From Cichorium intybus (taxonomy: Eukaryota > Streptophyta > Magnoliopsida > Asterales > Asteraceae): a DNA stretch of 64,000 nt. Position numbers and translations under genes: made by a program. Under the pieces are notes generated by a model, which saw nothing but the letters and a program-made list of their open reading frames with translations, was not told the origin of the DNA and ran no database searches. The stretch lies in contig CM042016.1 of the NCBI GenBank assembly GCA_023525715.1, positions 67,146,882 through 67,210,881 of the forward strand. Direction: 5' to 3'. Below, one piece after another: positions 43,514 through 54,345 of the stretch. How positions within the stretch are numbered: position 1 is the stretch's first letter; each line of letters begins with the position of its first letter.

Positions 43514-44063
43514 TCAGATGGTGGTCACAATATGCGCATATTTTTGGGATAACCCGTTAATGGCATATGTGACGAGGTTGCGTTTGGGAACCGGTGCACC
43601 AATGTTAGCGAGTAGATCTGAGATTGACTTGATTTTATTGCAGTATTCCATAATGGTTGAGTCGCCGATAACAAGGTTTCGCAACTCGTCATCAAGTTCA
43701 ATGGCTTTGGTCTCTTTGTTTTCATGAAACAGAGCTTGAATAGAGCACCATACATCGGCGGCCTTGGCGTCCGACTTGAGGATGGACTGGAGAACGGGTT
43801 GAGATAGAGTTCCATAGATCCACTGTTTGACAATGTTGTCAACCGTGTTCCACTCTTCGGGATCGGAAATGCGTATTGGCAAGTTTTCAAGGTGTTCGAA
43901 CACTTTATATCCAATGCAGTGAGTCTTGAAAAGTTCTTTCCATGCATCGTAATTCAACCGATCTAAATCTAGAATGAGCGGAACGTAGGATTTAATGTTG
44001 GTGATACCATATATCTTGTCGTTGGGTTTAGAGCGGGGGGGTACCTTCTGAGGGGCTGGTCAT
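43514..44063 (-). pseudogene. copy 3 gag N-terminal part
   Basis: Same 7-C frameshift and the same two TGA codons as copies 1 and 2, at the 4663-base period. Confidence 0.88.
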
Positions 44064-44199
44064 GCTAAAAGACAGAATAGAAGAAGTGAAGAAGAAGACA
44101 GAAGAAGTGAAGAAGAAGACAAACCAGATGGAGAAATATGCTGCTTGGATCGGCTAGGGTTGAAAGGAGGCTAGGGTTGGAAGGAATGCTCTGATACCA

Positions 44200-44365
44200 T
44201 GTTACAGTCAATAATTTCCCATGAAAGGCTCCACTGCATTCTCATTAGAATAAATACACAATATACACAATATGGGCTGAATACAAACATTGGACTAACC
44301 TAGAATCACTATTGGGCTAACTAGAAAGACAATATATACACAAATTATAAAATACACGGCTAACA
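44200..44365 (-). repeat. LTR 4 of array (outer 5' LTR)
   Basis: 166 bp. It alone has the intact TGTTAGCC start on the minus strand, next to the right GCATT. It also differs at ATACACAATATGG, where LTRs 1-3 have ATACATAATATGG. It holds a weak TATATATTG promoter-like word. Confidence 0.95.
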
Positions 44366-44370
44366 GCATT

Positions 44371-45045
44371 GATCAAAAGGGCAATAAGCAAAGTCCCATA
44401 TCTCATCCTGTTGAAAGCCTAATCAGATTTACTTAAACCAAACAAATATGAAGTTCAATTTAAACAAATTAAATTCCAAATAAAATATGTTTAAATTCCA
44501 AATAGAATATGAAAGCAAATACGAGGTCAAACAAACAAACCGAAACCTCGTTTTATTCTTTGAGAGTGAGTACCAGTGAGGAAACTGGTGTGATTGGTAT
44601 TGGCTGCCAACCGCATTTCGGCCAAAGAACCTGAAAATCAGTTCAAAGGGCAACCAAAGATGCCTTATTAGCAAATGAATAGAGTTGATTACACATAAAT
44701 AGCTTTCATTATTGACCCGAGCCAGCGATTTAAAATCATTGAATTGAATAAAAACTTAGATAAAGAGATAGCGAGATATATGTATTTATTATAATATTAA
44801 TAGCATTGCACGATAAAAAAGAAATTTGAAATTAAGAAATCTGTATTTAACGATCATCACCCAAACCTGGAAGCACCTTTTTGGACTTATAAATCCCAAA
44901 CCAAAAAACCATAAAAGCCACCATGCTCGTGGCACCTCTTAACACTCATAAACCCACACCGGAAAGATGGTTCAATTGAGTTTACACCCTCGTTTACACA
45001 ATCACCATTTTTTGCATCGTAACAGATCTTGTGTTAGCGTTGGTA
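44371..45045. other. Helitron interior right of the array, no gene recognised
   Basis: AT-rich sequence without a recognisable frame. It continues the sequence left of 30206 once the array and one GCATT are removed. Confidence 0.4.
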
Positions 45046-45355
45046 TGAGTAACATGGCAGGCTTATCTTCTAAATCCGATCCGACGGAAGGTTTTCCTGG
45101 AGAACCTAGTGGTCAAGGAGAGTGAGTATCCGAGGCTGGATCTGGTGGTTTGCACGACAGATCCTTTCATGGAACCACAAGTCATGGTGGTTAACACCTC
45201 ATTGTCCGTGATGGCATAGGAATACCTGATGAAGAAGTTGTCAATAAATGTGTCGGATGACGGAGGGTCACAGCTTACACTGCTTGTGTTCATGGAGCTT
45301 GCGAAGTTTGCAAAACATTAGTTGCCATATTGCAGCCCAACGCTTGATTTTGACA
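45046..45355 (+). pseudogene. cellulose synthase-like (CSL) fragment with two stops
   Basis: The frame reads EYPRLDLVVCTTDPFMEPQV, then VNTSLSVMA, a stop, then KKLSINVSDDGGSQLTL, then KFAKH, a stop, then LPYC. This matches the VCTADP...SDDGGSELT core of plant CSL (CSLE/G/B type) GT2 enzymes, which build hemicellulose at the Golgi. The two TAG codons stand where Y (MAYEYP) and W (KHW) are expected. Upstream residues are only weakly similar. Another captured fragment inside the Helitron. Confidence 0.8.
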
Positions 45356-45815
45356 TCTAAAGTTGCAGAAATCGTCTGAGATGAACACACAAAGATTAGA
45401 CAGGGAAAAACACACAATATCAACCACAAACCCTATAACAATACTCACGTGTCTGTGTCTTTCTTCCTATTCCTTCTGATATTGCGGATTCAATTCGTGA
45501 TTTAGGGATGAAGTTGGAACGATAAATAGGATTATACTTGCTGATCTTTTGCATATGGTTTCCTAATTAGTGGTTTTACGAGAGGTTGAATTTGAAATTT
45601 GAAAAATCTAACAGAAAGAATAGATAAGGAAAGTGTTAAACTCTCATTGATAACCCGATTCCAAATCCCATTTACATATATACACACAAACACAGCAGGC
45701 CTAATACGAGACATTGGGATTTTAGGTGGGATTTAAATCAACGATGGTTCTAATAAAGTAAGGCTCTAGAAAAATGTCACGTGGCATCTAAAGATTTGTT
45801 TTATTTAGAATATAT

Positions 45816-45846
45816 ATAGGTTACAAACTCGTGTGTTACACAGTTG
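45816..45846 (-). other. second Helitron 3' end, abutting the first Helitron's 5' end
   Basis: The minus strand has an imperfect hairpin (45828-45843), then TTTGTAACCTA. It resembles the terminus at 26207 (hairpin, TTTGTAACCTAG), but the final G is T. It indicates another minus-strand Helitron extending right, in head-to-tail order. Its 5' end was not found. Confidence 0.5.
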
Positions 45847-46843
45847 AAAAATAAAAAGACATATATAATAAGAAAAATATTATAATTAAACATATATTGT
45901 GATATATATAGAATATGACATTAACAATGATCAACAATAATACATGATAGTAAAATCGGTTTCTGATATGCGTTCATTCGGTAGGCTATAAAAAACTGAA
46001 TTGAATCATATGTTATTGGTTTTCAAAAAAATTAACCACATTATTGGATTTTGTTTTGGTGTTCCGATTTTATTTAGTTTCGGTTTGGTTCTCGTTCACC
46101 CCTATATTCTGCAAAAAACAACGGTTTGAGTAGCTTTACAACAGATTGAAATGGTTAAGATGGATGCTATAATAAACAAAATATGATAGTAAGTTGCTAT
46201 AATCAACAATTATATATCATGTCTATTTTTTGTGGGAAGAAATCAAGGAATTGAAAGTTATAAGCTATAATAAACAACTACATAAAAGTAAGTTGCTATA
46301 ATAAGCATGACCAGCACTACTAGAAAACTGGGGGGTTAGCCACGCACATTTGCGTGGCTGTTGTGTGGCAAAAGCCGAATAGTGACGCAATAGCCACGAA
46401 AACTAACCTGTGGAAGAACCCTTTGTGTCTAAATTGTAGTGACGCTTTAGCCACGCAAATTTGCCACGCAACTACCACGCACAGTTTACCACGCATTAGC
46501 CACGGCATTTTAACACACAATAGCCACGCGAATTATCCACGCCATAGCCACGAACAATTAGCCACGCAATAATCCCGAGAACTTAGTATCGCAATTTCCA
46601 CACAAAATTAGCCACGCAATATCAACCCAAATTTAGCCACGCAATATCCACAAAAGCTTAGCCACGCAATATCCACCAACATTTTTTCAACGCATTAACC
46701 ACGCAAAGCATTAGCCACGCAATAAACACAAACATTTTCTTTGACTTTTTACCACGAAATAGCCACGCATTACATTTTTTTTTTAAATACCAGAATATTA
46801 TTTTTAATTCCAATTTTTTTTGTCGTTAACCACATTTGACAAA

Positions 46844-47000
<157 letters not shown>

Positions 47001-47339
47001 CTAGTTGGTACTATAATACATACAGTACACATCAAAAAAGAAACATACAGAATTGACATCAATAATCAACTATAAAGCTATTATATATTTATATATTTCA
47101 CCGTTCTAAAAAAAACTATAAAGCTATTATATTTGAACTTAATGGGTTTTTAAATGTGGACATATTACAGCTCATTCATGAGTTTAATTTTAAATGTGGA
47201 CCGTAATTATCACAATAAGTGCAATTTTATAAAAAGACACGTTACAGCTCTCAAACCATGTGCGCCTCCACCATCACTGTCAAAAAAAGTTTTACATTCA
47301 AAACATAATAATAATATAACATAATAATATTGAGAGGAA

Positions 47340-47700
47340 AATAAACAATCGACATATAATCATAATAGCAGCTTGCTCCCGTCCTCCTCTGTCAAACGCC
47401 ACTTGCTCCCGTCCTCCCTCCTTCTCCGGTCCACCTGCCTCCAAGCTTCCCGCTGATCTCTCTCTTCTCTTCTCCGATCTCCGACCTGCAACTCTCTTCT
47501 CCCTCCGTCTCCGGTCCACCTTCTCCCCGCTGCTCTCTCTCTTTTCTTCTCCGATCTCCGACCTGCTCTCTCTTCTCTTCTCGATCGTTGCACTCGTACC
47601 CACCCACCACCGCCAACCGACCTGCAACCTCCATTCCCTCTGTTCGCGACTCGACCCTTCGAGCCCTACCTGCACCTCACGATTTCACCTCATGCATACA
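47340..47700. other. CT-rich patch in CACTA interior, no supported gene
   Basis: Pyrimidine-rich sequence with the repeated phrase CTTCTCCGATCTCCGACCTGC (first near 47469, again near 47549). Minus-strand open frames are Arg/Glu-rich low complexity. It resembles a captured 5' UTR or promoter-proximal region, but I cannot name a source. Confidence 0.4.
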
Positions 47701-47898
47701 CTCAGATCTACACACACATGCAAAGTTATAAATTCACAGAGATTAATACACAAAAGATCTAAAAACATACACATACATTTTTAGATCAGAAATATCTTAC
47801 CAGGCCGAGGTTTGGAGTTGGTGGTGAGGTAACAAATCTAAAACACGTACGTCGATCTATAAAAAAAACGGATCTACAATACACACACACATCAGATC

Positions 47899-48030
<132 letters not shown>

Positions 48031-48684
48031 GCAGGAAGGAAGATGTGCAATGGTAGTAAGGTAGCATTGTTGCTGCAGAATACGCTAGCGGTCTTAGTGG
48101 TTGTAACCGATGGTGCTTGCGGCTGTAGTTGCTAATAGTGGTGGAGCAGACGTATTGTGGAGAGAAAGTGAGGATGTTATGAAAGTCCCACGGATTATAT
48201 AATGTTTGGGTTTTTCAAATTGAATGCATTCAAATTTAAGTTATGAACACCCGCCTATGCCCGCTTATTTTTTGTTACAGCTGTCCATAAAGATAGATTA
48301 TGGGTGGGCTAATTAGCCACGCATTTACCACGTATTATTCTGTTGTGTGGTAAATGCGTGGCTATTAGCCACGCAATAGCCACGACTTTTTTTGTATTTT
48401 TTGTTTTTTGAAGGCCAAAAATTATTTTTTTGGGTTCATTTTTTGTAAATCCTTATTATATTTTATTATATTTATATTTCTCCGTTTATACGTAAATTCG
48501 ACTTATACACAAGCGTATACACCTTCCAAACCCGTTGTTCATTTCAAACGTTTTCTTTTCAAGGTGTATAAGCACTTGTGATTTTAATACACCAACACCT
48601 TGATGTGCATACATTCATACTCATAGACACACACACACACACGTAATATTAATAAAATTAACAATAATAATAAAAATATGAGAC

Positions 48685-48731
<47 letters not shown>

Positions 48732-48952
48732 GTAACAATAATACCAATAATTAATTATACGAAAGAGATGTATTGAACGAAAACGAAAAAATAATACGAA
48801 AATGAAAACGAAATAAATAATAATATTAATAATATTAACAATAATAATAATAATAACAATAATAATAATGAGACTAATAATAATAATAACATGAACAATA
48901 ATTAATTTTTCGAAAGGGTTATATTGAAAGAAAGGGAAATAATGAACGGATG

Positions 48953-49024
48953 AGGCTTATAGCCGAAGTGGTAGTTGATGTTCCCCCCCACAGAGGAGAC
49001 CAGGGTTCGAATCCTGGCTCCCAT
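48953..49024 (+). repeat. tRNA-like sequence 1 (pol III A and B boxes)
   Basis: The A box TAGCCGAAGTGG (48960-48971) and B box GGTTCGAATCC (49004-49014) are spaced as in a tRNA. A T run follows. The acceptor ends do not pair, so it is a tRNA relic or SINE head, not a working tRNA. Confidence 0.6.
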
Positions 49025-50676
49025 TTTTTTCGATTTTAAATGTTGCGTGGTAGATGCGTGGCTATTTAGCCACGCAATATCAACCCAAATTTAGCCACGC
49101 AATAACCACCCAAATTTAGCCACGCAATAGCCACCAACATTTTTCCACGCATCAGCCACGCAATGCATTAGCCACGCAATAAACACAAACATTTTCTTTG
49201 ACTTTCTTTGACTTTTAACCACGAAATAGCCACGCAATAAGCCTCATCCGTTTTCGTTTTCGTTTTATTAATGAGTAACGTGTTTAAAAGGTGTAAACGC
49301 TTGTGTGTAAGTCCAATTTACGTATAAACCGAGAAATATAAAGATAATAAAGTATAACAAAGATGTACAAAAAATGAACCCAAAAAAATAATTTTTGGCC
49401 TTCAAAAAACAAAAAAATACAAATACAGTCGTGGCTATTGCGTGGCTAATTAGCCACGCAATTACCACGCACTGTCTGGTTGTGTGGTAAATGCGTGGTT
49501 AATTAGCCACGCAATATCCACGACTTTATTTGTATTTTTCGTTTTTTGAAGGGTAAACATTATTTTTTTGGGTTCATTTTTTACCCATCCTTATTATACT
49601 TTATTATCTTTATATTTCTCGGTTTATACGTGAATTCTAGTTACACACAAGCGTGTACACCTTCCAAACCCCTTGTTCATTTCAAACGTTATCCTTTCAA
49701 TGTGTATAAGCACTTGTGATTTTAACACACCAACACATTGATACGCATACAATCATGAGTATGAGTATAAGTATGAGTGTATATGAGAATGAGTGTATAT
49801 AAGTATGAGTGTGTGTGTCCATCAATGAATTGGTGTATTAAAACTACATACGTTTATACATATTGAAAGGAAAAACTTGAAATGAGTAACGAGTTTGGAG
49901 GTGTACACGCTTGTGTGTAACTCGAATTCACGTATAAACCGAGAAATATAAAGATAATAAAGTATAATAAGGATGTGTAAAAAATGAACCCAAAAAAATA
50001 ATGTTTACCCTTCAAAAAACGAAAAATACAAATACAGTCGTGGCTATTGCGTGGCTATTTAACCACGCATTTACCACACAACCAGACAGTGCGTGGTTAA
50101 TGCGTGGTTAATTAGCCACGCAATAGCCACGACTGTATTTGTATTTTTTGTTTTTTGAAGGCCAAAAATTATTTTTTTTGGTTCATTTTTTGTACATCCT
50201 TATTATATTTTATTATATTTATATTTCTCCGTTTATACGTAAATTAGACTTATACACAAGCGTGTACACCTTCCAAACCCGTTGTTCACTTCAAACGTTT
50301 TCTTTTCAAGGTGTATAAGCACTTGTGATTTTAATACACCAACACATTGATGTGCATACATTCATACTCATAGACACACACACACGTAATATTAATAAAA
50401 TTAGCAATAATAATAAAAATATGAGACTAATAATAATAATAATAATAATAATAGTAACAATAATACCAATAATTAATTATACGAAAGAGATGTATTGAAC
50501 GAAAATGAAAAAATAATACGAAAATGAAAACGAAATAAATAATAATATTAATAATATTAACAATAATAATAATAATAATAACAATAATAATAATGAGACT
50601 AATAATAATAATAACATGAACAATAATTAATTTTTCGAAAGGGTTATATTGAAAGAAAGGAAATAATGAACGGATG

Positions 50677-50748
50677 AGGCTTATAGCCGAAGTGGTAGTT
50701 GATGTTCCCCCCCACAGAGGAGACCAGGGTTCGAATCCTGGCTCCCAT
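50677..50748 (+). repeat. tRNA-like sequence 2, copy of the first
   Basis: Same A box (50684) and B box (50728-50738), inside the duplicated block. Confidence 0.6.
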
Positions 50749-51129
50749 TTTTTTCGATTTTAAATGTTGCGTGGTAGATGCGTGGCTATTTAGCCACGCA
50801 ATATCAACCCAAATTTAGCCACGCAATAACCACCCAAATTTAGCCACGCAATAGCCACCAACATTTTTCCACGCATCAGCCACGCAAAGCATTAGCCACG
50901 CAATAAACACAAACATTTTCTTTGACTTTCTTTGACTTTTAACCACGAAATAGCCACGATTGAGTGTTGAAGGCCAAAAATTATTTTGGTTGTGTGGTAA
51001 ATGCGTGGATATTGCGTGGTTAATTAGCCACGCAATTACCACGCACTGTCTGGTTGTGTGGTAAATGTGTGGTTAATTAGCCACGCAATATCCACGACTT
51101 TATTTGTATTTTTCGTTTTTTGAAGGGTA

Positions 51130-51393
51130 AACATTATTTTTTTGGGTTCATTTTTTACCCATCCTTATTATACTTTATTATCTTTATATTTCTCGGTTTA
51201 TACGTGAATTCTAGTTACACACAAGCGTGTACACCTTCCAAACCCATTGTTCATTTCAAACGTTTGAAATGAACAATGAGTTTGGAAGGTGTACACGCTT
51301 GTGTGTAACTCGAATTCACGTATAAACCGAGAAATATAAAGATAATAAAGTATAATAAGGATGTGTAAAAAATGAACCCAAAAAAAAATGTAT
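51130..51393. repeat. large near-perfect palindrome
   Basis: The arms meet at ATTTCAAACG|TTTGAAAT near 51261. About 125 bases on each side mirror each other: CTCGGTTTATACGTGAATTC and its complement, ACACAAGCGTGTACACCTTCC and its complement, and out to the GGGTTCATTTTTTAC motif. Confidence 0.9.
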
Positions 51394-52252
51394 TGAACGA
51401 AAACGAAATAATAATAATAATAATAATAATAACAATAATGAGACTAATAATAATAATAATAATAATAGCAACAATATTTAACCACGCCATAGCCACCAAC
51501 GTATTTAGCCACGCCATAGCCACCAACGTATTTAGACACGCAAACTTTGCGTGGCTATTTAGCCACGCAATAAACACAGTTTTCCATTTATCTATTTTAG
51601 CCACTCTTTTACCACGCATTCAATGGCTGTGTGGCTATCGCGTGGCTAAGTTTGCCACGCAAATACAACGAATTTATGATGCGTTGTGGTTCCGTGGCAA
51701 GTGCGTGTTTAAAGTTGGGGTGTAACTGATTCGTGGTAATTGCGTGGCTATTTAGCCACACAAAATTTGCGTGGCTATTTTTCGTGGCTAAATAGCCTGT
51801 TTTCTAGTAGTGCAGGTCAGGTCAATCAATATGCAACCTTGAAATTAGGACCAAAGCCGAAAAGTTCATTTTTGGGGTAGAAAAGTCTTTCACCTCGACG
51901 ATATAAGTTTAGAAAAGTCTTTCACCTCGACGATATAAAACAATTTTGCTTTTTATCCCAACAAAAAATTCGTACTTCTTTGTCTTTGTAGAATCACTCC
52001 ATTCTCTTTTTAAAAGTAAAGTGTACATACAAAAAGAATAGATGATAGAGAACAAAAAGCCTATATAACATCACTCCACAAATATCCGCCAAACAAATCA
52101 AAAGCACATGGACACGGATCTGCTTAATGAACACTCAAGTGGATTTACCTTAGTTTCTTACATATGATAGCTTCTACGAATTCACATATTTAAAATCTAA
52201 CACTTTAATAACAAACTTATATACGATCATCAACAATCAATAAACATAACAA

Positions 52253-52336
52253 CCATCCGGGCCGAATTGAGACGCCACACTCCACCGGTAGCCAATCCGT
52301 CCCTCTCGGGTCCCTGGTGTTGAGATAGCTGACCAT
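52253..52336 (-). pseudogene. alpha-L-fucosidase (GH29) exon fragment
   Basis: The minus strand reads SYLNTRDPRGTDWLPVECGV then SIRPGW. Plant GH29 alpha-L-fucosidases contain GTDWVPAECDVSIRPGWFWH. Here the D of ECD is G and the frame leaves the family after PGW. A short captured or relic exon; the family enzyme trims fucose from glycans. Confidence 0.7.
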
Positions 52337-53635
52337 CACCAATATTAAACCATTATTGAAAATTTCTTTAAAAAAGAATATAAACAATAATGGTACAACA
52401 ATATCAATGCATCATTCTTATTAAAGTTTATATAATCAAAATGATACTATTAGATCTCATTTTCAAACTATAGATATAGAAATAATATCTTATCAAAAAC
52501 ATTTGATCGATATATGATGGGATTACAGATGAGAGCGAGAAAGAAATATTACCAGGATGATGGAAGAGAAATCGGTGAAAGGGATGAAGTTGAAGTTAGG
52601 GAACATGCATTCAGATGAAATCCTACTTCCACCACCCATGATTGACATCACTTTACAATCTACATACATATTTCCTCTATAATGCGAAAATTAAAATATT
52701 TAAATCAAACAAAATCCACTTCTGAAACAATTCACCAAAAGATGTAACACAATCATTATCCCGCTATATGCAATAAGATTAATAGCCGTGTCACCTCGCC
52801 ATGCTCTCCCTAATTTTCGTAATTGAAGCTTCGATTAGGTAATCACTTCTGCTACTCGTTATTATCTAAGCTTATTTCGATGTTGACACTCCCTTGCCAT
52901 TCTCGCTTCTCAAGAAATCGCTTGTTATGGTTTGGGTTCAGGCCCAGTGGTAAGGTTTCAGTTCATCTTTTTTGAGTGAGGCATTGATATTCTGTATTCC
53001 GTTAGCGTTGCTTCCTGGTGCCGGAACCGCATCAACCACCACTTTCTCCCTCGCTCACTTCAGTATCGTGCTCCAAAAGTATTGAGCCCTAATTTTCCTT
53101 ATTGAAGCTTCGATTAGGTACTCACTTATGCTACTCGTTATAATCTGACCTAATTTCGATGTTGACAATCTACAAAAACCGACAATTAAACCCTAATTTC
53201 ATATATGATTTTCTGATTTGAAACGATTTACGATTTTTTCCTTGTAATCCAATTCTAAACCATGGAATTGAAGTTACCTAACACCAATAGCTTCGTTAAT
53301 GTATGGTTTTGATGCTCTTGTATGTAATCTTATGCTTGAAACTCTTTAGACAGTAAATCTACTGATGCAATATGAACTGATTATTAGATATCATTTGGTT
53401 ATATTTAAAACATCAATTGTATCACACTATTAAACTAGAGTATGGTGATCACTTAAATGTTCATATTTGAATTTAGTGTTCTTACCTTCTCAAAATAGAA
53501 CAGTTTGCAATTTTTTAGGGTGAGTAGAAGTTTGATGATACTCCAAGCACTTATCTCTTTTTCCACTCTTCTTTTATTGTCTTCCAACTCACAACTAAAT
53601 CTGTTCTTTAATAACACTGCCACGTCATTTGTTCA

Positions 53636-53695
53636 GATAAAACTGGTACATTGACTACTAACCAAATTGCTGTGGCTAAGCTTGTTGCTATGGGT
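53636..53695 (+). pseudogene. ECA-type P-type Ca-ATPase phosphorylation-site fragment
   Basis: The frame reads DKTGTLTTNQIAVAKLVAMG after a pyrimidine-rich TTGTTCAG acceptor-like end. DKTGT is the aspartyl-phosphate motif of P-type ATPases. The residues after it match ER-type (ECA) pumps. Downstream the frame runs into PGPNVLTIVI and stops at TAG, unlike an ATPase, so it is a fragment. Confidence 0.7.
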
Positions 53696-53939
53696 CCTGG
53701 ACCGAATGTTCTCACAATTGTTATAATTTGTTGCCACCTTGATAATGCAATAGACAATATAAATCAATATAAAAGTATTCTAGTATAGAGCAAAAACCAC
53801 ATCTGTTAAGAAAGTCAACAATGAATCCTGCAAGTTAAATTCTGTTGAGTTTTGTAAATCCGGTGATGCTGATAATGTCAGGTGAGTCGCTCAGTTTTAA
53901 TTTCTTTTCCATATTGGAGAAGTGATAAGTTAACTATAT

Positions 53940-54345
53940 TTCTTGCAATTTTAGTCCCAATACTTGGAACACAGATCAATAACCTCAAAGAAGGACCAAA
54001 GTCGCAAGAGAAATATTTTTAGGACCAAAATTGCAAAAATTGACTAATCTTACGGACTAAAAATGTAATTTACTCTAAACTTTTTTATCCAAGTGTTAAT
54101 GGGAATAAAGATTATTTTGTAATGTTTTTGGTCCATGTTCAAATCAAAATGACTGCTTTTGGTCCTTGAGTTTTACTGATTTTTGCAATTTTGGTCCCAA
54201 AAAGTCATATTACTTGGCATGTGGATCAAAAATGTTACCAAGACATCAAATAATAAGCAAAGTTGCAAAGAAAACTTTTAGGGACCAAAATTGTAAAAAT
54301 TGCCTATACTCAGGGACTAAAAATGCAATTTACTCCAAACTTTAA
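53940..54345. repeat. decayed MITE relics with GGACCAAAA / TTTGGTCC words
   Basis: Two half-palindromic blocks (53950-54075 and 54115-54345) end in AATGTAATTTACTC-type sequence. They resemble the terminal repeats and inner words of the intact MITE at 11694. Confidence 0.6.

Larger units (their letters stand above)
30211..44365 (-). mobile_element. tandem copia array: 4 LTRs, 3 internal regions, one TSD
   Basis: LTRs start at 30211, 34874, 39537 and 44200 and alternate with three internal regions. The period is exactly 4663 bp, and the total is 3 x 4663 + 166. The flanks are GCATT (30206-30210) and GCATT (44366-44370), one target duplication for the whole array; no such repeat lies around inner LTRs. 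Each PBS (TGGTATCAGAGC, e.g. 34862-34873) is canonical tRNA-iMet. Each PPT reads CTGAGGGGGAA. All copies share the same gag and pol lesions and differ by a handful of substitutions. Confidence 0.96.
26207..45809 (-). mobile_element. candidate minus-strand Helitron with gene cargo, hosting the copia array
   Basis: The 3' end is well formed on the minus strand: hairpin CCGTGTT/AACACGG (26220-26234), nine bases, CTAG (26210-26207), then T. The proposed 5' end is TCTAAATAAAAC at 45809, preceded by T instead of A and followed within 40 bases by CCACGTGAC, a motif common near plant Helitron 5' ends. Without the 14.2-kb array it would be about 5.4 kb. Cargo includes squalene epoxidase and cellulose synthase-like fragments. 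The 5' boundary is inference. Confidence 0.5.
48360..50960. repeat. direct duplication of a 0.85-kb module block in the CACTA interior
   Basis: 48367-49230 is repeated at 50115-50960, offset about 1.72-1.75 kb. Both carry the AATAATAAT runs, the tRNA-like sequence and the TAGCCACGCAA clusters. Differences are mainly trinucleotide-run lengths. Inverted copies of the CTCGGTTTATACGTGAATT module lie between them (49262-49420 and 49880-50030). Confidence 0.85.

Noticed and set aside
30211..44365. Three independent copia insertions side by side
   Set aside because: Shared LTRs, exact period, shared lesions and a single pair of GCATT flanks exclude it.
47298..47675. Minus-strand 125-codon Arg/Glu-rich ORF and overlapping ORFs
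   Set aside because: The sequence is a CT-rich, internally repeated patch open in several frames; composition alone explains the ORFs.
48953..49024. A functional tRNA gene
   Set aside because: A and B boxes are present, but the acceptor ends do not pair and no sound anticodon arm forms.
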